A DNA stretch of 64,000 nucleotides from Desmodesmus armatus (GCA_007449985.2 VIIQ02000575.1:434001-498000), one strand, 5' to 3'; positions 46,392-59,209 are shown, counted from the first letter of the stretch. Program-made: numbers and translations. Notes: generated from the sequence alone by a model not told the origin.

Positions 46392-46526
46392 CAGCAGTCC
46401 CTGCAGTTGCCACCAGGGCCGGCAGGTGTGCTGCTGGGGCCAGGTAGGACAATGCATGGCCCAGCTCATGCAGCAGGGCCTGGAAGGCAGCTGGGCCAGG
46501 TAGGGCCAGGGCCAGATAGGCATCAC

Positions 46527-46566
<40 letters not shown>

Positions 46567-46910
46567 ACCGAAGCCCCTGACCCGAGCAGCAGCAGGGACA
46601 GGCACCCTTAGGACAACAGTACCTGGAGTGATCGCAGTATGACATGCTGCTGCTGCTACTGCTGCTGCAGAGCCACTACTGGGTTGGTCGGAACGCAGCT
46701 GAGGATGGTGCCGCTGCCGCTGCTGCTGCTGCTGCTGCTGGCTGGGTGTCGTGTCGTTGCTTTTGGGCTGTGTGAGTGGGTCACAGCTGATGTTGGTTGC
46801 CCATACAAGCCCTGTGTTGACTGTTGGCAGCTGCAGCAGGGTGCATGAGGGGAAACCGCCCGACACTAACTCCAACATGATGTTCCCCACCACCAGCGGT
46901 CCCGGCCCCA

Positions 46911-46942
<32 letters not shown>

Positions 46943-47050
46943 GCTGGGAGGTTGGTTCAGACACCAGCAGTAGGTGCAGCACGTGTGGGCCCCACTCGGC
47001 AAACCTGCATGCTGTTGCCCTTTGCGGTGAACCTACTCCCACTCCCACCC

Positions 47051-47082
<32 letters not shown>

Positions 47083-48095
47083 AGGTGCTTGTGGCCGTTA
47101 TTGTGTGGGTGATGTATGTTTGGTGAGATCAGTCCGGGCCACAGTGCCTCTGCTGTGTGTGGTGTGACCAGGCGTAGTCTGGCTGTGTGTGCCAGGAGAG
47201 TGTCCAGCCTGTCAATGAGCCCGGCAGTGTGTGTGAGTAGGGGGCAAGGTCACGACCCCAGTCAAGCTCTGTTAGCTGCTTCACCTGGGGGGGGGGGGGC
47301 AGGGAGGAGGGGCAGGGCAGGGAAGGCAACGCAGTGTGGAGTAGGGGGTGATGTCATGCCCCACCCAACCTCCCGTCAGCTGGGGCCGGGGGTGAAGGGG
47401 GCAGAAGAGGGGGGGGGGGGCGAGGCAAGGCAGTTGAGGGGTCATTAGCAATGGCGAGGAGGTACAGTGAAGGAGTCAGAAGTATGAGGGGGCGGGAGGA
47501 GGGGTGACGGAGGGCGGGGGAGGGGGGAGGGCAGGGCAAGGAAGGCATTGAGGGGTGATTAGCAATGGTGAGGGGTGGAGTGCAGGGGTCCGAAGTACAG
47601 AACTAGTACTGCCCTGGTAGAGGGGTCGGTGCAGGGCGGGAGGTGTGAGCAGTGGGGCCGCAGGGGTTGAGAACATGCTAGCCTGCCCTTTGAAAGTGGT
47701 GGGGCTTGCTGGCTACACCTGCTTACCCAGTACGGGAGCAGCCTGCAGACAAAACTAGTTAGGCATGTGTCCCACTGTGTGACAATCAGTCACTGACGTT
47801 GTATCCTTGGTAGATACACAGTGAGAAGAGCCCCAACCCAGTGGGCCACTCACCAAGCTTAGAGAGGTGTAAGCCACATCCCACGGTGCCACAGCATCCG
47901 CACCCCCACCCCCACCCCCCAGCCTCGTCCCTCTGCCCTCGCCTGCCGCACTGCCAGCTGGCACAGCTGCTGCCACTCAGCCGCCGCATGCTGCCGTGCA
48001 AATGGCAGCAGTGACTGAACCAGGCTGGCAGCACCTGCAGCACTGCCTAGGCAGCTGCCAGCTAGCACCAGCTGGAGGTAATCCCCTGAGGATGA

Positions 48096-48140
<45 letters not shown>

Positions 48141-48805
48141 GGCCTGCTTGGCCTCTGAGGAGGCAGCAGCACCAGCAGCAGCAGCAGCAGAAGATGACCC
48201 ACTGCTGGCAGCAGCAGCAGCAGCAGCAGCGGCGGCGGTGGCTGCTGCTGCTGAAGAGACAGCAGCAGCAGCAGCAGCAGTAGCAGCATGTTCAGCTGCC
48301 AGCTGCTGCCGCAGGTCCAGCACACATGCCAGGACCTGTTCCTGCAGTGCCAGCAGCGGCAGCAGCCCACTGAGCCAGGCCTGCTGCCGCACCCCTGGGT
48401 GGGGGTGGTGGGTCAGCAGTAGGGTAATCACATCACTGCTGAAACGCAGCAGACATAAGCCACTGCCGGCGGGAATGTGAAGCACATATGGATGCTCCGA
48501 ACCCTGCTGCCGCTGCTGCTGCTGGTTGGGATGGTGGGTGGCGGAGGGGGGCTGTGAGTGGTCGAGGGTTTGCTGGGCGCACTGTGGTGGCAACGGCAGC
48601 TCCTGCTGCTGCTGCTGCTGCTGAGTGGAGTATGCTTGCAGCTCCTGCTGCTGCTGCTGCTGCTGAGTTGAGTATGCTTGCAGCACATCCCAAGCTTGCT
48701 CTGTTGCATCCACCAGGCCTGTTAGCCTCAGGGTGCCTCCTGGCCCAGGGTGCACCAGCAGCTCGGTGCTGCAGTGGAGCAGCAAACCACCTCCTCCTCC
48801 TCCTC

Positions 48806-48844
<39 letters not shown>

Positions 48845-49059
48845 GTGGTGCTGCTGGCGTGATGCAAGGAAACACACCCCCTGCTGCAGAAGGTGTGGCT
48901 GACAGCGCCTGTGCTGCTTCTAGCCCTGCTGGGTCGATCTGATCGCCTGCACTGCTACCGGAGGGCACAAGGGGCACAAATGCTGACCGCTGCTGCTGCT
49001 GCTGCTGCTGCTTGCCAGTGCTGCCCCTGCCAGCAGCATTAGAGCTGTTTGTTGCCATG

Positions 49060-49095
<36 letters not shown>

Positions 49096-49621
49096 GGTGG
49101 CACCCCTGAGTCCAGCCCAGCCTTGAACAGCAGTGGCTGAATGACAGCTGCCTGATCCTCCGTCAGCAGCAGCAGAGGGGCCACTGTGGTGCTGCTAGTA
49201 ACAACATCACCCCCACTGCTGCTACTGGTGCTGCTGGTGCTGCTGGTGCTGCTGGTGCTGCTGTTACTGCTGCTGCTGCTGTTGCTGCTGTTGCTGCTGT
49301 TGCTGCTGCTGCTGCTGGTGCTGCTGGTACTTACAGCTGCCAGGGTGGCAAGGGCATGCTGCAGCAGCTGCTTGGTGGTGTAGCTCCTGCTGCTGCTGCT
49401 GTTGACTGCAGCGACACTGTCACACCTGCTCCTACCTCCTGCAGCAGCAGGGCCATTGCTGCTTCCGTCACTACTGCTGCTGCCACTGCTGCCGTTACTG
49501 CTGCTGTGGCTGCGGTGTGAGGGTGGATGGTTTGGCCCGGCTGAACAGCCCTGACCTGCAGCCTGCCCTGCATCCACACCTGCACTTGCATCCCCACAAT
49601 GAGGTGCCAAGCTGCTACCAC

Positions 49622-49663
<42 letters not shown>

Positions 49664-50145
49664 GGGCTGCTACAGGTGGCAGCCAGCTTGCCAGCAGGTG
49701 CCTGCACAGCATCAACTGCCGCAAGCAGGAGCACCCCACTGCAGGAGACTCTTCACTGCTGCTGCTGCTGTTGTGGTTCCTGCTGTGTGCCGGCAGTGTG
49801 GCGTTGAGGGCCCAGTCAACAGCCTGGAGCCCCAACTGTACTGCTAACACAGCAGCAGTACATGCCTCAGCTACTGCTGCTGCTGCTGCTGCTGCAGGTT
49901 TGCCATGGCTTGCAGCACCCCTGCGGCACCCTGCACCGCTGCCGTTTCAGCCACACCAGCCTCATCCCCCAAAGCAGCAGCAGCAGCAGCAGCGGCGGCG
50001 GCAGCAGCAGCAGCTTGCAGTGCCTTGTCAGCATGTTCTGCTGCAGCTGCTGCTGCTGAGGGGGCTACCAGCAAGGGCTGGTGGCTCAAGGGGACCCACT
50101 GCAGGGGACTGGCAGGACCAACAACACCATTGACACCTGCAGCAA

Positions 50146-50180
<35 letters not shown>

Positions 50181-51005
50181 GTGAGCGGCGGCTGAGACTC
50201 ACTGTGCTGGCCAACGCCGGCAGCAGCAGCAGCAGCATCAGAGAGCTGCCGTACTGCAGAGTGGACCGTATGCAGCAGCAGCTGCAGCAGCGGCATGCAG
50301 GCGTACAGTGGTGCTGTGACCTCTGCTGCGTGTTGCTGCAGAGCTGCTGCTGCTGCTGCCTGGGCGGGGTCTGAGCCAGCCATGCTGTCTGCAAAATAGC
50401 CAGCAGGGCGCAGGAGGTTTGAGCGACACACCTCCACGCCTGACAGGAGCTCCAGCACTTCAGGGCCTGGAGCAACGGGTTGAGGCGGAAGGACGAGGGG
50501 GGGGGGGGACAGGGGTTGATTGGGTCGAAGAGGTTGCCATGCTGTTGTTGTGCTGTGCTGTGCTGTGCTGTGCGGTGTGCACATATGTGCTGCTTGCAAA
50601 ACAGCAACGCTTACCTGGCTGCAGGCTGTCCAGTTGTGACAGCAGCTGCTTCACAGCCTGGTGTAACTGATGCAGCTCAGCAGTGTGAGACGGCCACCAG
50701 TGCAGCTGCTCCTGCTGCTGCTGCTGCTGCTGCTGCTGATCAGACCCCACTGCTGCTGCTGCTGCTGCTGGTGCTGCTGCAACGGACGCAAGTGGCCTGC
50801 TGCCGTGCTGGCGCTTGCGCCCTGATCCTGATGCACAGCTGTATTCCGTGGCAGAGTGGCGAGTATTGGTTGCGCCAGTGTTGCGGTGGTGGCGAGCAAC
50901 AGCAGGGGGCCTGTGATTGGTTGCACTTCGGCCGTGTGCCCCATATCCACAGCGGCATCTGGTGACCTGACTGGTGCTGACGGCTGCTGCTGCTGATCTT
51001 GACAT
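44500..51005 (-). CDS. M3-family metallopeptidase, probably mitochondrial intermediate peptidase
   Basis: ATG at 51005. The N-terminal ~25 residues are rich in Arg, Ser and Ala and lack acidic residues, like a mitochondrial presequence. Exon 1 (51005-50615) joins exon 2 (from 50466) in phase 1, giving LDSLQPGPEVLELLSGVEV. Long Ala/Gln/Ser-rich coding follows, with one frame change at a CAG tract (about 49880-49895), to about 47940. A further exon starts at 47284 (VKQLTELDWGRDL). The zinc site LLHELGHAL is at 46456-46476, and the downstream VREVSSHLMEHWARHPLA (46070-46125) fits the E-x-x-S-x-x-x-E helix supplying the third ligand in M3 enzymes. C-terminal matches include LLEALADIDMH and GPVGGAKAAYVAARLL (44950-45290). 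MIP removes octapeptides from imported precursors in the matrix. The homopolymer insertions make the predicted protein far longer than the usual ~700 residues. Internal exon ends and the stop (44335-44500) are uncertain. Confidence 0.7.
45716..46130 (-). repeat. Triplicated exon end with donor site in the peptidase gene
   Basis: CAGCCAGTGGGTGTCTGG (+ strand view) occurs at about 45721, 45833 and 46066. The last two continue as CCCAGTG(C/T)TCCA... CTGCTGACCTCCCGCACATCA, encoding DVREVSSHL(M/V)EHWARHPLA followed by a GTAAGGGTGAGG or GTACGGGTGAGG donor. The first copy keeps only the HPLA-donor end. Confidence 0.8.
46007..46052. repeat. Poly-C followed by (AC)n
   Basis: A run of about 25 C followed directly by about ten CA dinucleotides, in the polypyrimidine-rich (+ strand view) intron of the peptidase gene. 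Confidence 0.9.
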
Positions 51006-51463
51006 TTGAAAAAATCAATGAGCATGTGCCTGGTATCACATAGATAGCAGTAAAGCAATTGGCTTGGGGTGCCAGGCTGTTCTTGGTGCCAGGCTGGCCG
51101 GTGTGACACAGCTCCTTCAGGCAAGAAGAGCTTTGCAACGTCCTGCAGACTCAAAAGCTACAGCAGCATGACTTTCACAGGCTGTAGGGGCTCTGCTTGA
51201 GCTTCAACTTTCATGGTCTTGCATTGGCAGTTGCAAATGACAGGCAGGTACCAGAGCAGCTCCTGGAATGCACAGTCCTAAGCTTACTGACGATCTACTG
51301 AAGGTCGTTTGAATGTTTCAGTGTCCTGCTTCTCGAGTTTCTGACGCAACGTTCCTGATCTGTGCTGTGCCCGTGCTCTCTTTAAGCCAGGAAGTCGCTC
51401 CAAGACTGGGCTGATTGCTCCTGAACAAATCACACATCAGGGCATCTATTTCTCAGGCACAGC
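51006..51463. promoter_or_regulatory. Divergent promoter region between peptidase and Ariadne genes
   Basis: The two start codons are 458 bp apart and point away from each other, so both promoters and 5' UTRs must lie here unless 5' exons are missed. The stretch lacks the CAG tracts seen on both sides. No clear TATA box was seen. Confidence 0.5.
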
Positions 51464-54400
51464 ATGGAGACAGACAGTGGGGACTACTCGGAACAGTACA
51501 GTGATGAGGATGTGTCAGATGCCTCCATGTCTGATGGTGATGACGATGATTACTTCGACACCACCACAGATACACAGCAGCGCAAGGTGGGAACGGGCCA
51601 GCGGCCAGCCTGCACAGTGCATCCCTCCCTGCTGCTGCTCCTGCCTCTCCTTGTCCAAGGCTCCCTGATTTTTCCTTTATGCTGCGCTGCTGTGCCTGCA
51701 GAACAAGTATGTGGTGCTGACGAAGGCAGACATCAACAGGCGGCAGCAGGAGGTCATTGATGCAGTGACATCAGTGCTGGGCATCAGTCATGAGGACGCA
51801 GGCAGGATTCTGCGCAAGTACAAGTGGTGGGTGCCAATGCGAGCCAGCAAGCAAACCGAGCCTACCAAAGCAGCAGTGACTGCTTCTTCAATAGGATCTG
51901 TGCATCTCAAACAGATTACTACAGACCAACAAGGGTGACTAACACCGGTGGCAGTAGGACCCTCCATCACAGCAGCAGGCTATCTGACTGAGCCGCTACA
52001 GAGGGGCACAGACACTTGGTGGTGTGTTTACAAACATGTATTGAACCAGAACAAGGTCGAAGGGCATCCATACACCCGCAGCAAGCAATGTAAGTTGTAT
52101 GTGTGCACCTGCTGCTGCTGCAGGGACGCCAACCGTGTGAATGAGGAGTGGTTCACAGACATGGACAAGGTCCGGGATTCAGTGGGCATGGTGGATGAGG
52201 CACCAGAGCCCGCAGGCAGCACTGACAAGGTATGGCATTGCTGGAGCAGCTACAGCAGCAGCCTCAGCAGCAGTCTGAACATCACCAGCAGCAGCCGCAG
52301 CATGTGACATGCAGCGTCTGACGCCAGGACAGGTTACCTGCAGGCAGTCGCATGGGTGTAGTCGTGAAACATGGGGGACTGCTGTAGCTGAGAGGTTGAA
52401 GGTTTCAGGGGGCTTGGACCACTCGGTCAACAGCCAATACTAGTAGCCACTGTGCATGCATTTCCTGCTGGCGCCGGCAAGCTGTGACATCCCTGCCTGC
52501 TGTGCTCTCCGGTGCATGTTGTGGGTGTTTGGCTACCCTGCAGTGCATGATCTGCTTTGAGGACTTCTCCCGCAAGGACATGCGCAGTGCAGCCTGCAAG
52601 CACGGCTTCTGTATTGAGTGCTGGAGCGGCTACATCACCAATGCCATCGGCAATGGCCCCGCAGTGCTGGACCTGCGCTGCCCGCTGCCAAAGTGCAAAG
52701 CAGAGGTGAGCCGCCCCGCAGTACAGCGCAGTCAGTGTTAAGATCTCAAGCACAGGGGTCGATGGAGTGGAGTTTGGCACCGCCAAGCAACATGCCTATA
52801 TATTGTGGCGGAGGCAGAGTGGCGTGGGTGCTGAGATGGGCGGTGTGCAGCATACCTCAACAGTTCATGCGCATACCCTCTGTACTGGGCCAACACATGG
52901 CAAAGGGTGGCAGCAGCACCATTGAGCAGCATGTTGTGGCCTAGCTGCAGTGTTGTGGCCTAGCTCCAGAGGGGCAAACTGCAGCCAGCCTGTATGCATG
53001 TATGTGCTGCATGACTTGCAGAACAAATGGGCGCAAGGTATCACATATGTCATGTTGTTTGCACTGCTAGGAACTCACAATGCACGCATTGACAGGCTGC
53101 TGAGGTGTGTTGGATTCTCAGTGCTGTGCTGTGCTGTGCTGCGGTGTGCCTGCTGTGCTGTGTCATGCTGCAGGTGCCTGTGGCTCTGGTGCAGGAGGTT
53201 CTGCAGGTCAAGGAGGGGCCGGCGGACCTGCAGGCAAAGTATGACGCATTTGCCATGCGCAGCTTTGTGGAGGACAACAGGGCGCTGGTGTGGTGCACAG
53301 GTGCGGCTGGGAAGGGAGCCGTGTGGGCTGTTTTGGGGCATGGATGGCATGCCTTGCTCGTGTGTCACTGGGCAGAGGTGTGGGGTGTCGTTATTGGTTG
53401 GGGAGCCGTGTTTGCTGCGCAGTGGATGTGATGCCGTGCTCATGCATCACTGGCACAAGGTGTTGCAATGTCTAAGATGAGGCGTCTGTCAGTGTTTAAG
53501 GCGTGATGCAGTGCGAGGTTGTTGCCTGCCAGGTGCACGCACCACTGCACATGTCTCATGGGGGCTCTCAACATGCATGGGTCTGCATGCATGTGCTTCG
53601 TGGGGATGCTTTTTGAGGGCGCACCGCTCAAGGCAGCATGCAGCAACAGCAAGCCAAGCCCAGCCCCCGGGGGGGGGGGGAGAGCTTACGTGTGTCTACA
53701 CATTTGCTGGTGCGTGTGCTGCTGTGTGTTTGGCATGGAGGATACATGTGTAGCTAGCATGTATTGAACATGCATGTATTGAACATGCGAGTCATATTGT
53801 GTGCTGCAGGTGCCAACTGTGAGAACGCGGTTGAGTGCTGTGTGGACCGGGCACCTGACGAGCCCATGGACGTGATGTGTGCGTGTGGGGCTACCTTCTG
53901 CTTCAACTGCAAGGAGGAGGCACACAGACCGGTACGTGTTGTTGTGCTTTTCCTGGGGGGTGCGGCGGGTGTGCGAGTGTGTGTGTGTGGGGGGGGGGGG
54001 GAGGGGCAGTACCAACGGGCAGGGGTGGGGAAGGGAGGGCAAGAAAGGTGGGGAGGGTAACGGGAGGGGGGGGGGGCATGCTAGCCTGCAGGCTCACTGT
54101 AGGGACAAGAGACGTAGGTGGCGAGGTGTAGAGGCTACAGACATGCCTTGCACATGCAAATTCAAACAAATGTGCCAGTTGACGGCAGTCGCACAGCGGA
54201 AGTTGCTCGTCAACCCCCGGGTTACACACCAGCCCTCTCCTCATGTGTGCATGCATATCTACTGCTTGCCCCCAGGTGCGCTGCGACACTGTGCGCAAGT
54301 GGATCACCAAGAACAGCGCGGAGAGTGAGAACCTGAACTGGATCCTGGCCAACACAAAGCCCTGCCCCAAGTGCCACAGGCCCATCGAGAAGAACCAGGG

Positions 54401-57400
54401 CTGCATGCACATGACCTGCAGCCAGTGCAGGTGAGGGCCAGCGACAGACTGCTGCAACTGTGGGATATGCAATGTATAGTATGATGTTGCAGTGGTAGCA
54501 GCCTCTATGTTGAGCACAGACAGCCAGACATAGCGTGCCGGGGCAGGCTTTCATGCGACGGCCTGGCTTTCATGCTGCCAGTGGTAAGAGCGTGACTGCT
54601 TGGACACACTGACTGTTGGAAGGCCATGTAAGCTGCCTCGCCTTCGGTGGAGCTGCTGTGTTCCCTGCTTTTTTGTCTTTCGACTGGTTCCGCTGGGACT
54701 GGGTGTGTTGCTGCCACACGCAGGCATGAGTTCTGCTGGCTGTGCAACGGGTCCTGGCAGGAGCACGGCGAGCGCACCGGAGGCTTCTATGCCTGCAACC
54801 GGTGAGCCTGGGTTTTGGGGGGGGGGGTGTCAGCAAGCAGCGTGCATGGGTAGCATGCATGCAGTCATGTGAGTGTGTGCCCTCGGGGAGGGGGGGTCTA
54901 CAGGGGGCACCACCCTTGGAGAAAGGTGCTGGTCTGTCTCTGCCCACACTGTTGGCGCATGCTGCAGTAGCGTACCAAGCATGTACGCTTCCTAGCTGCT
55001 GGTCATGCCCCAGGCATATCACCATGCCTTGCCCACAAGCAGTCGTGACATCGCTGCTGGCATGGTGCTGTGGCTCCACGCTGTGCTCATCCTGGTGCCG
55101 CGCTGCTTCGGCTCAGGGGCCATGCTGTGCTGTGCTGAGTGCGCACATGCATGCTCTGTTGTGACGTGTGCATGCTGTGCTGTGCTGTGCTGTGCTGTGC
55201 TGTGATGTGATGTGCTGGCTCCTACAGGTATGAGTCAGCCAAGAAGACTGGCGAGTATGATGCGGAGACGCGGCGGCGTGAGAACGCGAAGCACAGCCTG
55301 GAGCGCTACATGCACTACTTTGAGCGCTGGGACGCACACAACAAGGCCAGGGAGAAGGTGCGTGCAGGGTGCACGCATGCACCCATGCTTCCGCTGGGTG
55401 ATTATCGATGGCATGTCACGCCTCTGCTGCTGCCTGCGTATGTGCTGTAGCAGCTGAGAGTACAGCAGGATGCCTCACGACAAGCACTGTCAAGTTCAGT
55501 TGACCCTTGGCTTGCTGCTCCTCCTGCCAGGAGGTTGCGGCTGTGACTGCGTAGGCTGATGCATGTGTTGTATCGCCCCCGGATGCATGGTATTTTTGGT
55601 AAGGGCGGCTTTCATGAGGACGGCCGTTTGTTGCAAGTGGATACTATCACTGCTGCACGATCCAAGTGTTTTGAATTGTGGTGCTGCAGGCCCGCAAGGA
55701 TGCCGCGCAGTTTGCGGCCACGCAGCTGGAGACGCTGAGCGACAAGACCAAGACACCCACCAGCCAGCTCAAGTTCATCATGGACGCATGGGCACAGGTG
55801 GGCTTGACATACATGTATTACACCTGATAGTTCCGGGCAGTCCTCTAACCGGGCCCTTCGAAGACTTTGAAGATTTGAGTTTGGGACTGTCCTTGGAGAT
55901 GCATTGGCCGGTTGCAAGTCTCGTGTCGACACACGTACACCCACGCTTACATGTGCAGCCGCCTTAGTAGCAATAGCCGCACATGCACTAGGTGCCAGCT
56001 TCCAGGTCGTATGTGCTACTGCTACCTGTGCATAGTGCACGTCATGACGCAAGTCGATACGAGTCCACTGTGCAGCACTGCATATTGTCCTTACCCCTTC
56101 CTTGCCTTAGGCGGCGCTTCCTGCCGCTGCCGCTGCCCAGGTGAATGAGTCAGTTGCACTGTGCCGCACACAGGAGAGGCTCTCCTGTGCTTGTTGTGTT
56201 TCAACCCTTCCTGCCTCTCACCTCTTGTTGCCTCGGGGTGGCTGTGTCCCTGTCGCTGTGTAGGTGATTGAGTGTCGTCGCATCCTGAAGTGGACGTACG
56301 CCTACGGCTACTACAACTTTGAGGACGAGGACGAGCCAATGGTGAGGCAGGGCAGGGTCTTGGTGCGCTGGATTGGACGTCGATTGGACAACATGAAGTC
56401 TTTGAGGAAGCTGGGAGGCGGGGACTTGATGTAGCTGTCACACCCGTCGCACGAACTGCACGCTGCAGAGTATACACAGCTGGGGATTCCAGCAGGGCTG
56501 GCGTGAAGGGTGCTGGTTGTAGCCAACCCACACAGCAGCATGACAGTACGAGTTACCCTTTGTGTTGTGTGTCTTGTGTTGTGCAGGTGACGCAGCGGCG
56601 GCAGTTCTTTGAGTTCCTGCAGGGTGATGCAGAGCGCATCTTGGACCAGGTGCGTAGCCGTGCACGTCTCAGAGACACAGCTTTTGGCACGGGGTGCTGT
56701 GACATGGTCGCTGAATGGTGGCGGGGTGCTTGTCGCCTGTGGCTGCGAGCGTGTGTGTCAACAGGAGTACTTGGGTGCATGCAAGCTCGCTAAGACTGTC
56801 CTACTAGATAGGCAAGCAACAGTGACGTAATCCCTCAATTCCGAGTGTGTCTGTGTGTGTGTCTGTGCACAGCTTCATGAGTGGGCTGAGATGAAGCTGA
56901 AGAAGATGAATGAGGATGATGCAGGCATCAGCGCAGACGCATTCCAGGTGGGCATGTGGTTGACCGGTGGCACGCGGTGACAGGCAGGGGTGCGTGGTTG
57001 GGGCAGTCGTCCATTTGCTGGAGCAGGGGGGGTCTCCTTGTACCCACTGAGGTAGCAAGAGTGACGGGCTCTGGTAGCCAGCGCGTTTCGATCAACTGTA
57101 GTGTCGGGGGGGGGTGTCAGTCCTGTTTCTCGTACGATGTGGTCTGCTTGTGCCAGGTGACCTGGTCAGCTGGCGGCAGCCACGCCCTCCATGACACTTT
57201 GCCTGCCCTAAGCTTGCCTAGCTGGTGCCCAGCTCAATTCCTTCACAATTGGACGTCCCCCCCAGCTCTCCACACAAGTTCCGCCCCTGTCTCGTGGCCT
57301 CACCTGCACCTGGCTTGCCTGCATCTCACCCGCCTGCCTGCCTACAGGACTTCCGCAAGCACTTGATTGGGCTGACGGATGTCACGCACACATCGTTTGA

Positions 57401-58086
57401 CAAGCTGGTGGCACAGCTGGAGCGCGGCTTCGAAGACATGGACACGTGAGACACACACGGAGTAGGGAATGGGGGCATGGGCCACGCTTGGGTGGCACGG
57501 GGGCATGGGCCAGGCTTTGAAGGGTTTCGGGTGTCACATTCGGGTCTCGGGTTCGGGTGTGAACCCGAGTGGTTGTGAGCTTCCTGTGCATGCTGCAAAC
57601 TCTCAGGGCTGCCTGAAAGCTGCATTACATGCCATGTACTGCAGCTGTCCTCCCAGATTGCTCAATTTGGACAGACAACCTGCATGTGGTTCAGACGTCT
57701 GGGTGCCTGTGTTTGCGATTGCGCTCCCGCCCGCTGTCTGCAGGCGCTATGCAGGGCAGGCAGCCGTAGAGCAGGGCAGCAGTGGGGCAGGCCCCAGCAG
57801 CAGTGCAGCAGCAGCAGCAGCAGCAGGCTCCAGCAGGCTACCAGCAGCAGGCAGCAGCAAAGGCAAGCGGACACGAGCAGGCACCACCGCAGCAGGTGCC
57901 GGCAGCAGCAGCCGAGGAGCAGCAGCAGCAGGAGAGGAGGAGGAGGAGGTGGATGCTGTGACAGGGCATTTGGTGAGGGAGCAGGGCTTTTGGACCTGCG
58001 AGCACTGCACGCTGCAGAACGACAATGTACACGCGGAGTCGTGCGAAGTGTGCAACCGGCCGCGGTACACTGCGGAAGATGTGTAG
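51464..58086 (+). CDS. Ariadne-type RBR E3 ubiquitin ligase
   Basis: Fifteen exons joining in phase to 630 residues: 51464-51586, 51702-51826, 52124-52229, 52544-52705, 53174-53300, 53810-53931, 54276-54430, 54724-54801, 55228-55357, 55690-55797, 56264-56341, 56587-56649, 56873-56947, 57348-57445, 57744-58086. An acidic N-terminus ([10 protein letters not shown]) and a UBA-like region ([17 protein letters not shown]) precede RING1 (CMICFEDF... [10 protein letters not shown]), the IBR (NCENAVECC... [11 protein letters not shown]) and RING2 ([14 protein letters not shown]... EFCWLC). The Cys in NQGCMHM sits where Ariadne proteins have the ubiquitin-accepting catalytic Cys. The helical Ariadne domain follows ([36 protein letters not shown]). 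The C-terminus has a RanBP2-type zinc finger ([25 protein letters not shown]), as in plant ARI proteins. In this family, E2-bound ubiquitin is passed to the catalytic Cys, usually after activation by neddylated cullin. Start context CAGCATGG; the gene is divergent from the peptidase. Confidence 0.95.
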
Positions 58087-58104
58087 TGGTATGTTGGTCT
58101 GTAC

Positions 58105-58413
58105 GGCACATGCACGGTGCTCCGTACTGGAGTGTGGTTTATATGCCAATCAGCCTGTGCTGCCGTGCTGGTTGTTGGTCTTGGGGTGTTAGGCTGTGGT
58201 GTATGCAGCTCCGGAGTGGTTGTGGTGCATCGCAACAGCCAGCTGTGTAGTGGCCCCTTGGTCTATCAGGCACATGCGCGGTGCTCCTTGTTGTAGTATG
58301 GTTGAATGCCATGCAGGCTGCCGTACTGTTTGGTAGTGTTGTGGCGCCAGCTGTGGTGTATGCAGCTTGCGGAGTGGTTGCGGGTGCTACACGCGCAGCA
58401 GCCAGCTGGTTGG
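58105..58413 (+). repeat. Imperfect direct repeat, ~164-bp period, after the Ariadne gene
   Basis: GGCACATGC(A/G)CGGTGCTCC starts at 58105 and 58269. Both copies continue through GCTGTGGTGTATGCAGCT and CGGAGTGGTTG to CAGCCAGCTG. It lies in the likely 3' UTR or flank. TGTAAAGG at 58505 is a candidate polyadenylation signal. Confidence 0.65.
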
Positions 58414-58939
58414 CTGTCAATGCTATCCAGCTGCCCAGCCATGTGCCACAGCGTGTCCCCTGCTGCTGCTGCTACTGCTGCTGCTCTGTCAATTAATGCA
58501 GCCGTGTAAAGGCTCGCTCGTGTTTTGTGGTATGTGCTGGCCATGGGGCCGGGGGTACCCAGCATGCATGTACAACCTTTTGCTGGAGTCGGCTTGTTGC
58601 AACTGGTAGGATTGCCATACGTGCGCCTTTCTGTGACGGGTTGGTGGCGGCTTACCAGCCTGTTGTAGTTAGCTGGTGAGTTGTGGAGGGTGCACATTCT
58701 AGTGCAGTGTGTTGCATGGGTTCCTGTTCAGCAGTTGTGCCCTGACCCCCTGGGAGTCTTGTCTTAGGGGTAGGCATGAGGTGTGGGGCGCGCTGCTTTT
58801 GGGCATGCTGATTGTTCCCCTGCTGAGATGCAGGGGTGATGTGGCTGCCCTGTTGTACATGTGTGTGCCTGAGCAGTGATGGCGTTTTGGTTGTGCGATG
58901 CGCATCTGCAGGGCATTTGCGTTTGTAACAGTACACGAA

Positions 58940-59110
58940 AGGCGTCTTTGATGGCTGCGGCCGGCATGCAGGCGTTCATCGTCAGCCAGCAGCTGCAGTT
59001 GGTCGGCCAGGATGCAGCTGCAGCTCAAGGAAAGGAGGGAAGATGTTGCACTGGCATCGGGCAAAGCTGTGCTGGTCACCTGCTGCACCTGCAGCTCAGA
59101 GAGAGGGGGG
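58940..59110 (-). pseudogene. Inverted fragment related to exon 1 of the downstream kinase gene
   Basis: On the - strand, 59100-59050 reads GTGCAGCAGGTGACCAGCAC then AGCTTTGCCCGATGCCAG, encoding VQQVTSTALPDAS. The + strand kinase gene at 59925-59963 has CTGCAGCAGGCGACCAGCAC then AGCTTTGCCGGATGCCAG, encoding LQQATSTALPDAS. The - strand frame continues for about 40 more protein-like codons (LADQLQLLADDERLHAG). This could be the remnant of an inverted duplicate or an exon of a head-to-head paralog. Confidence 0.5.
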
Positions 59111-59209
59111 GGGGTGTCGATGTACTGGCATCGCTGCTGTTGCCCTGCACGTGCCATGCCGTCTGGAGTGGCCTCACTGACACGTCTTGGGCGTATGTCG
59201 TGTGTTTGG

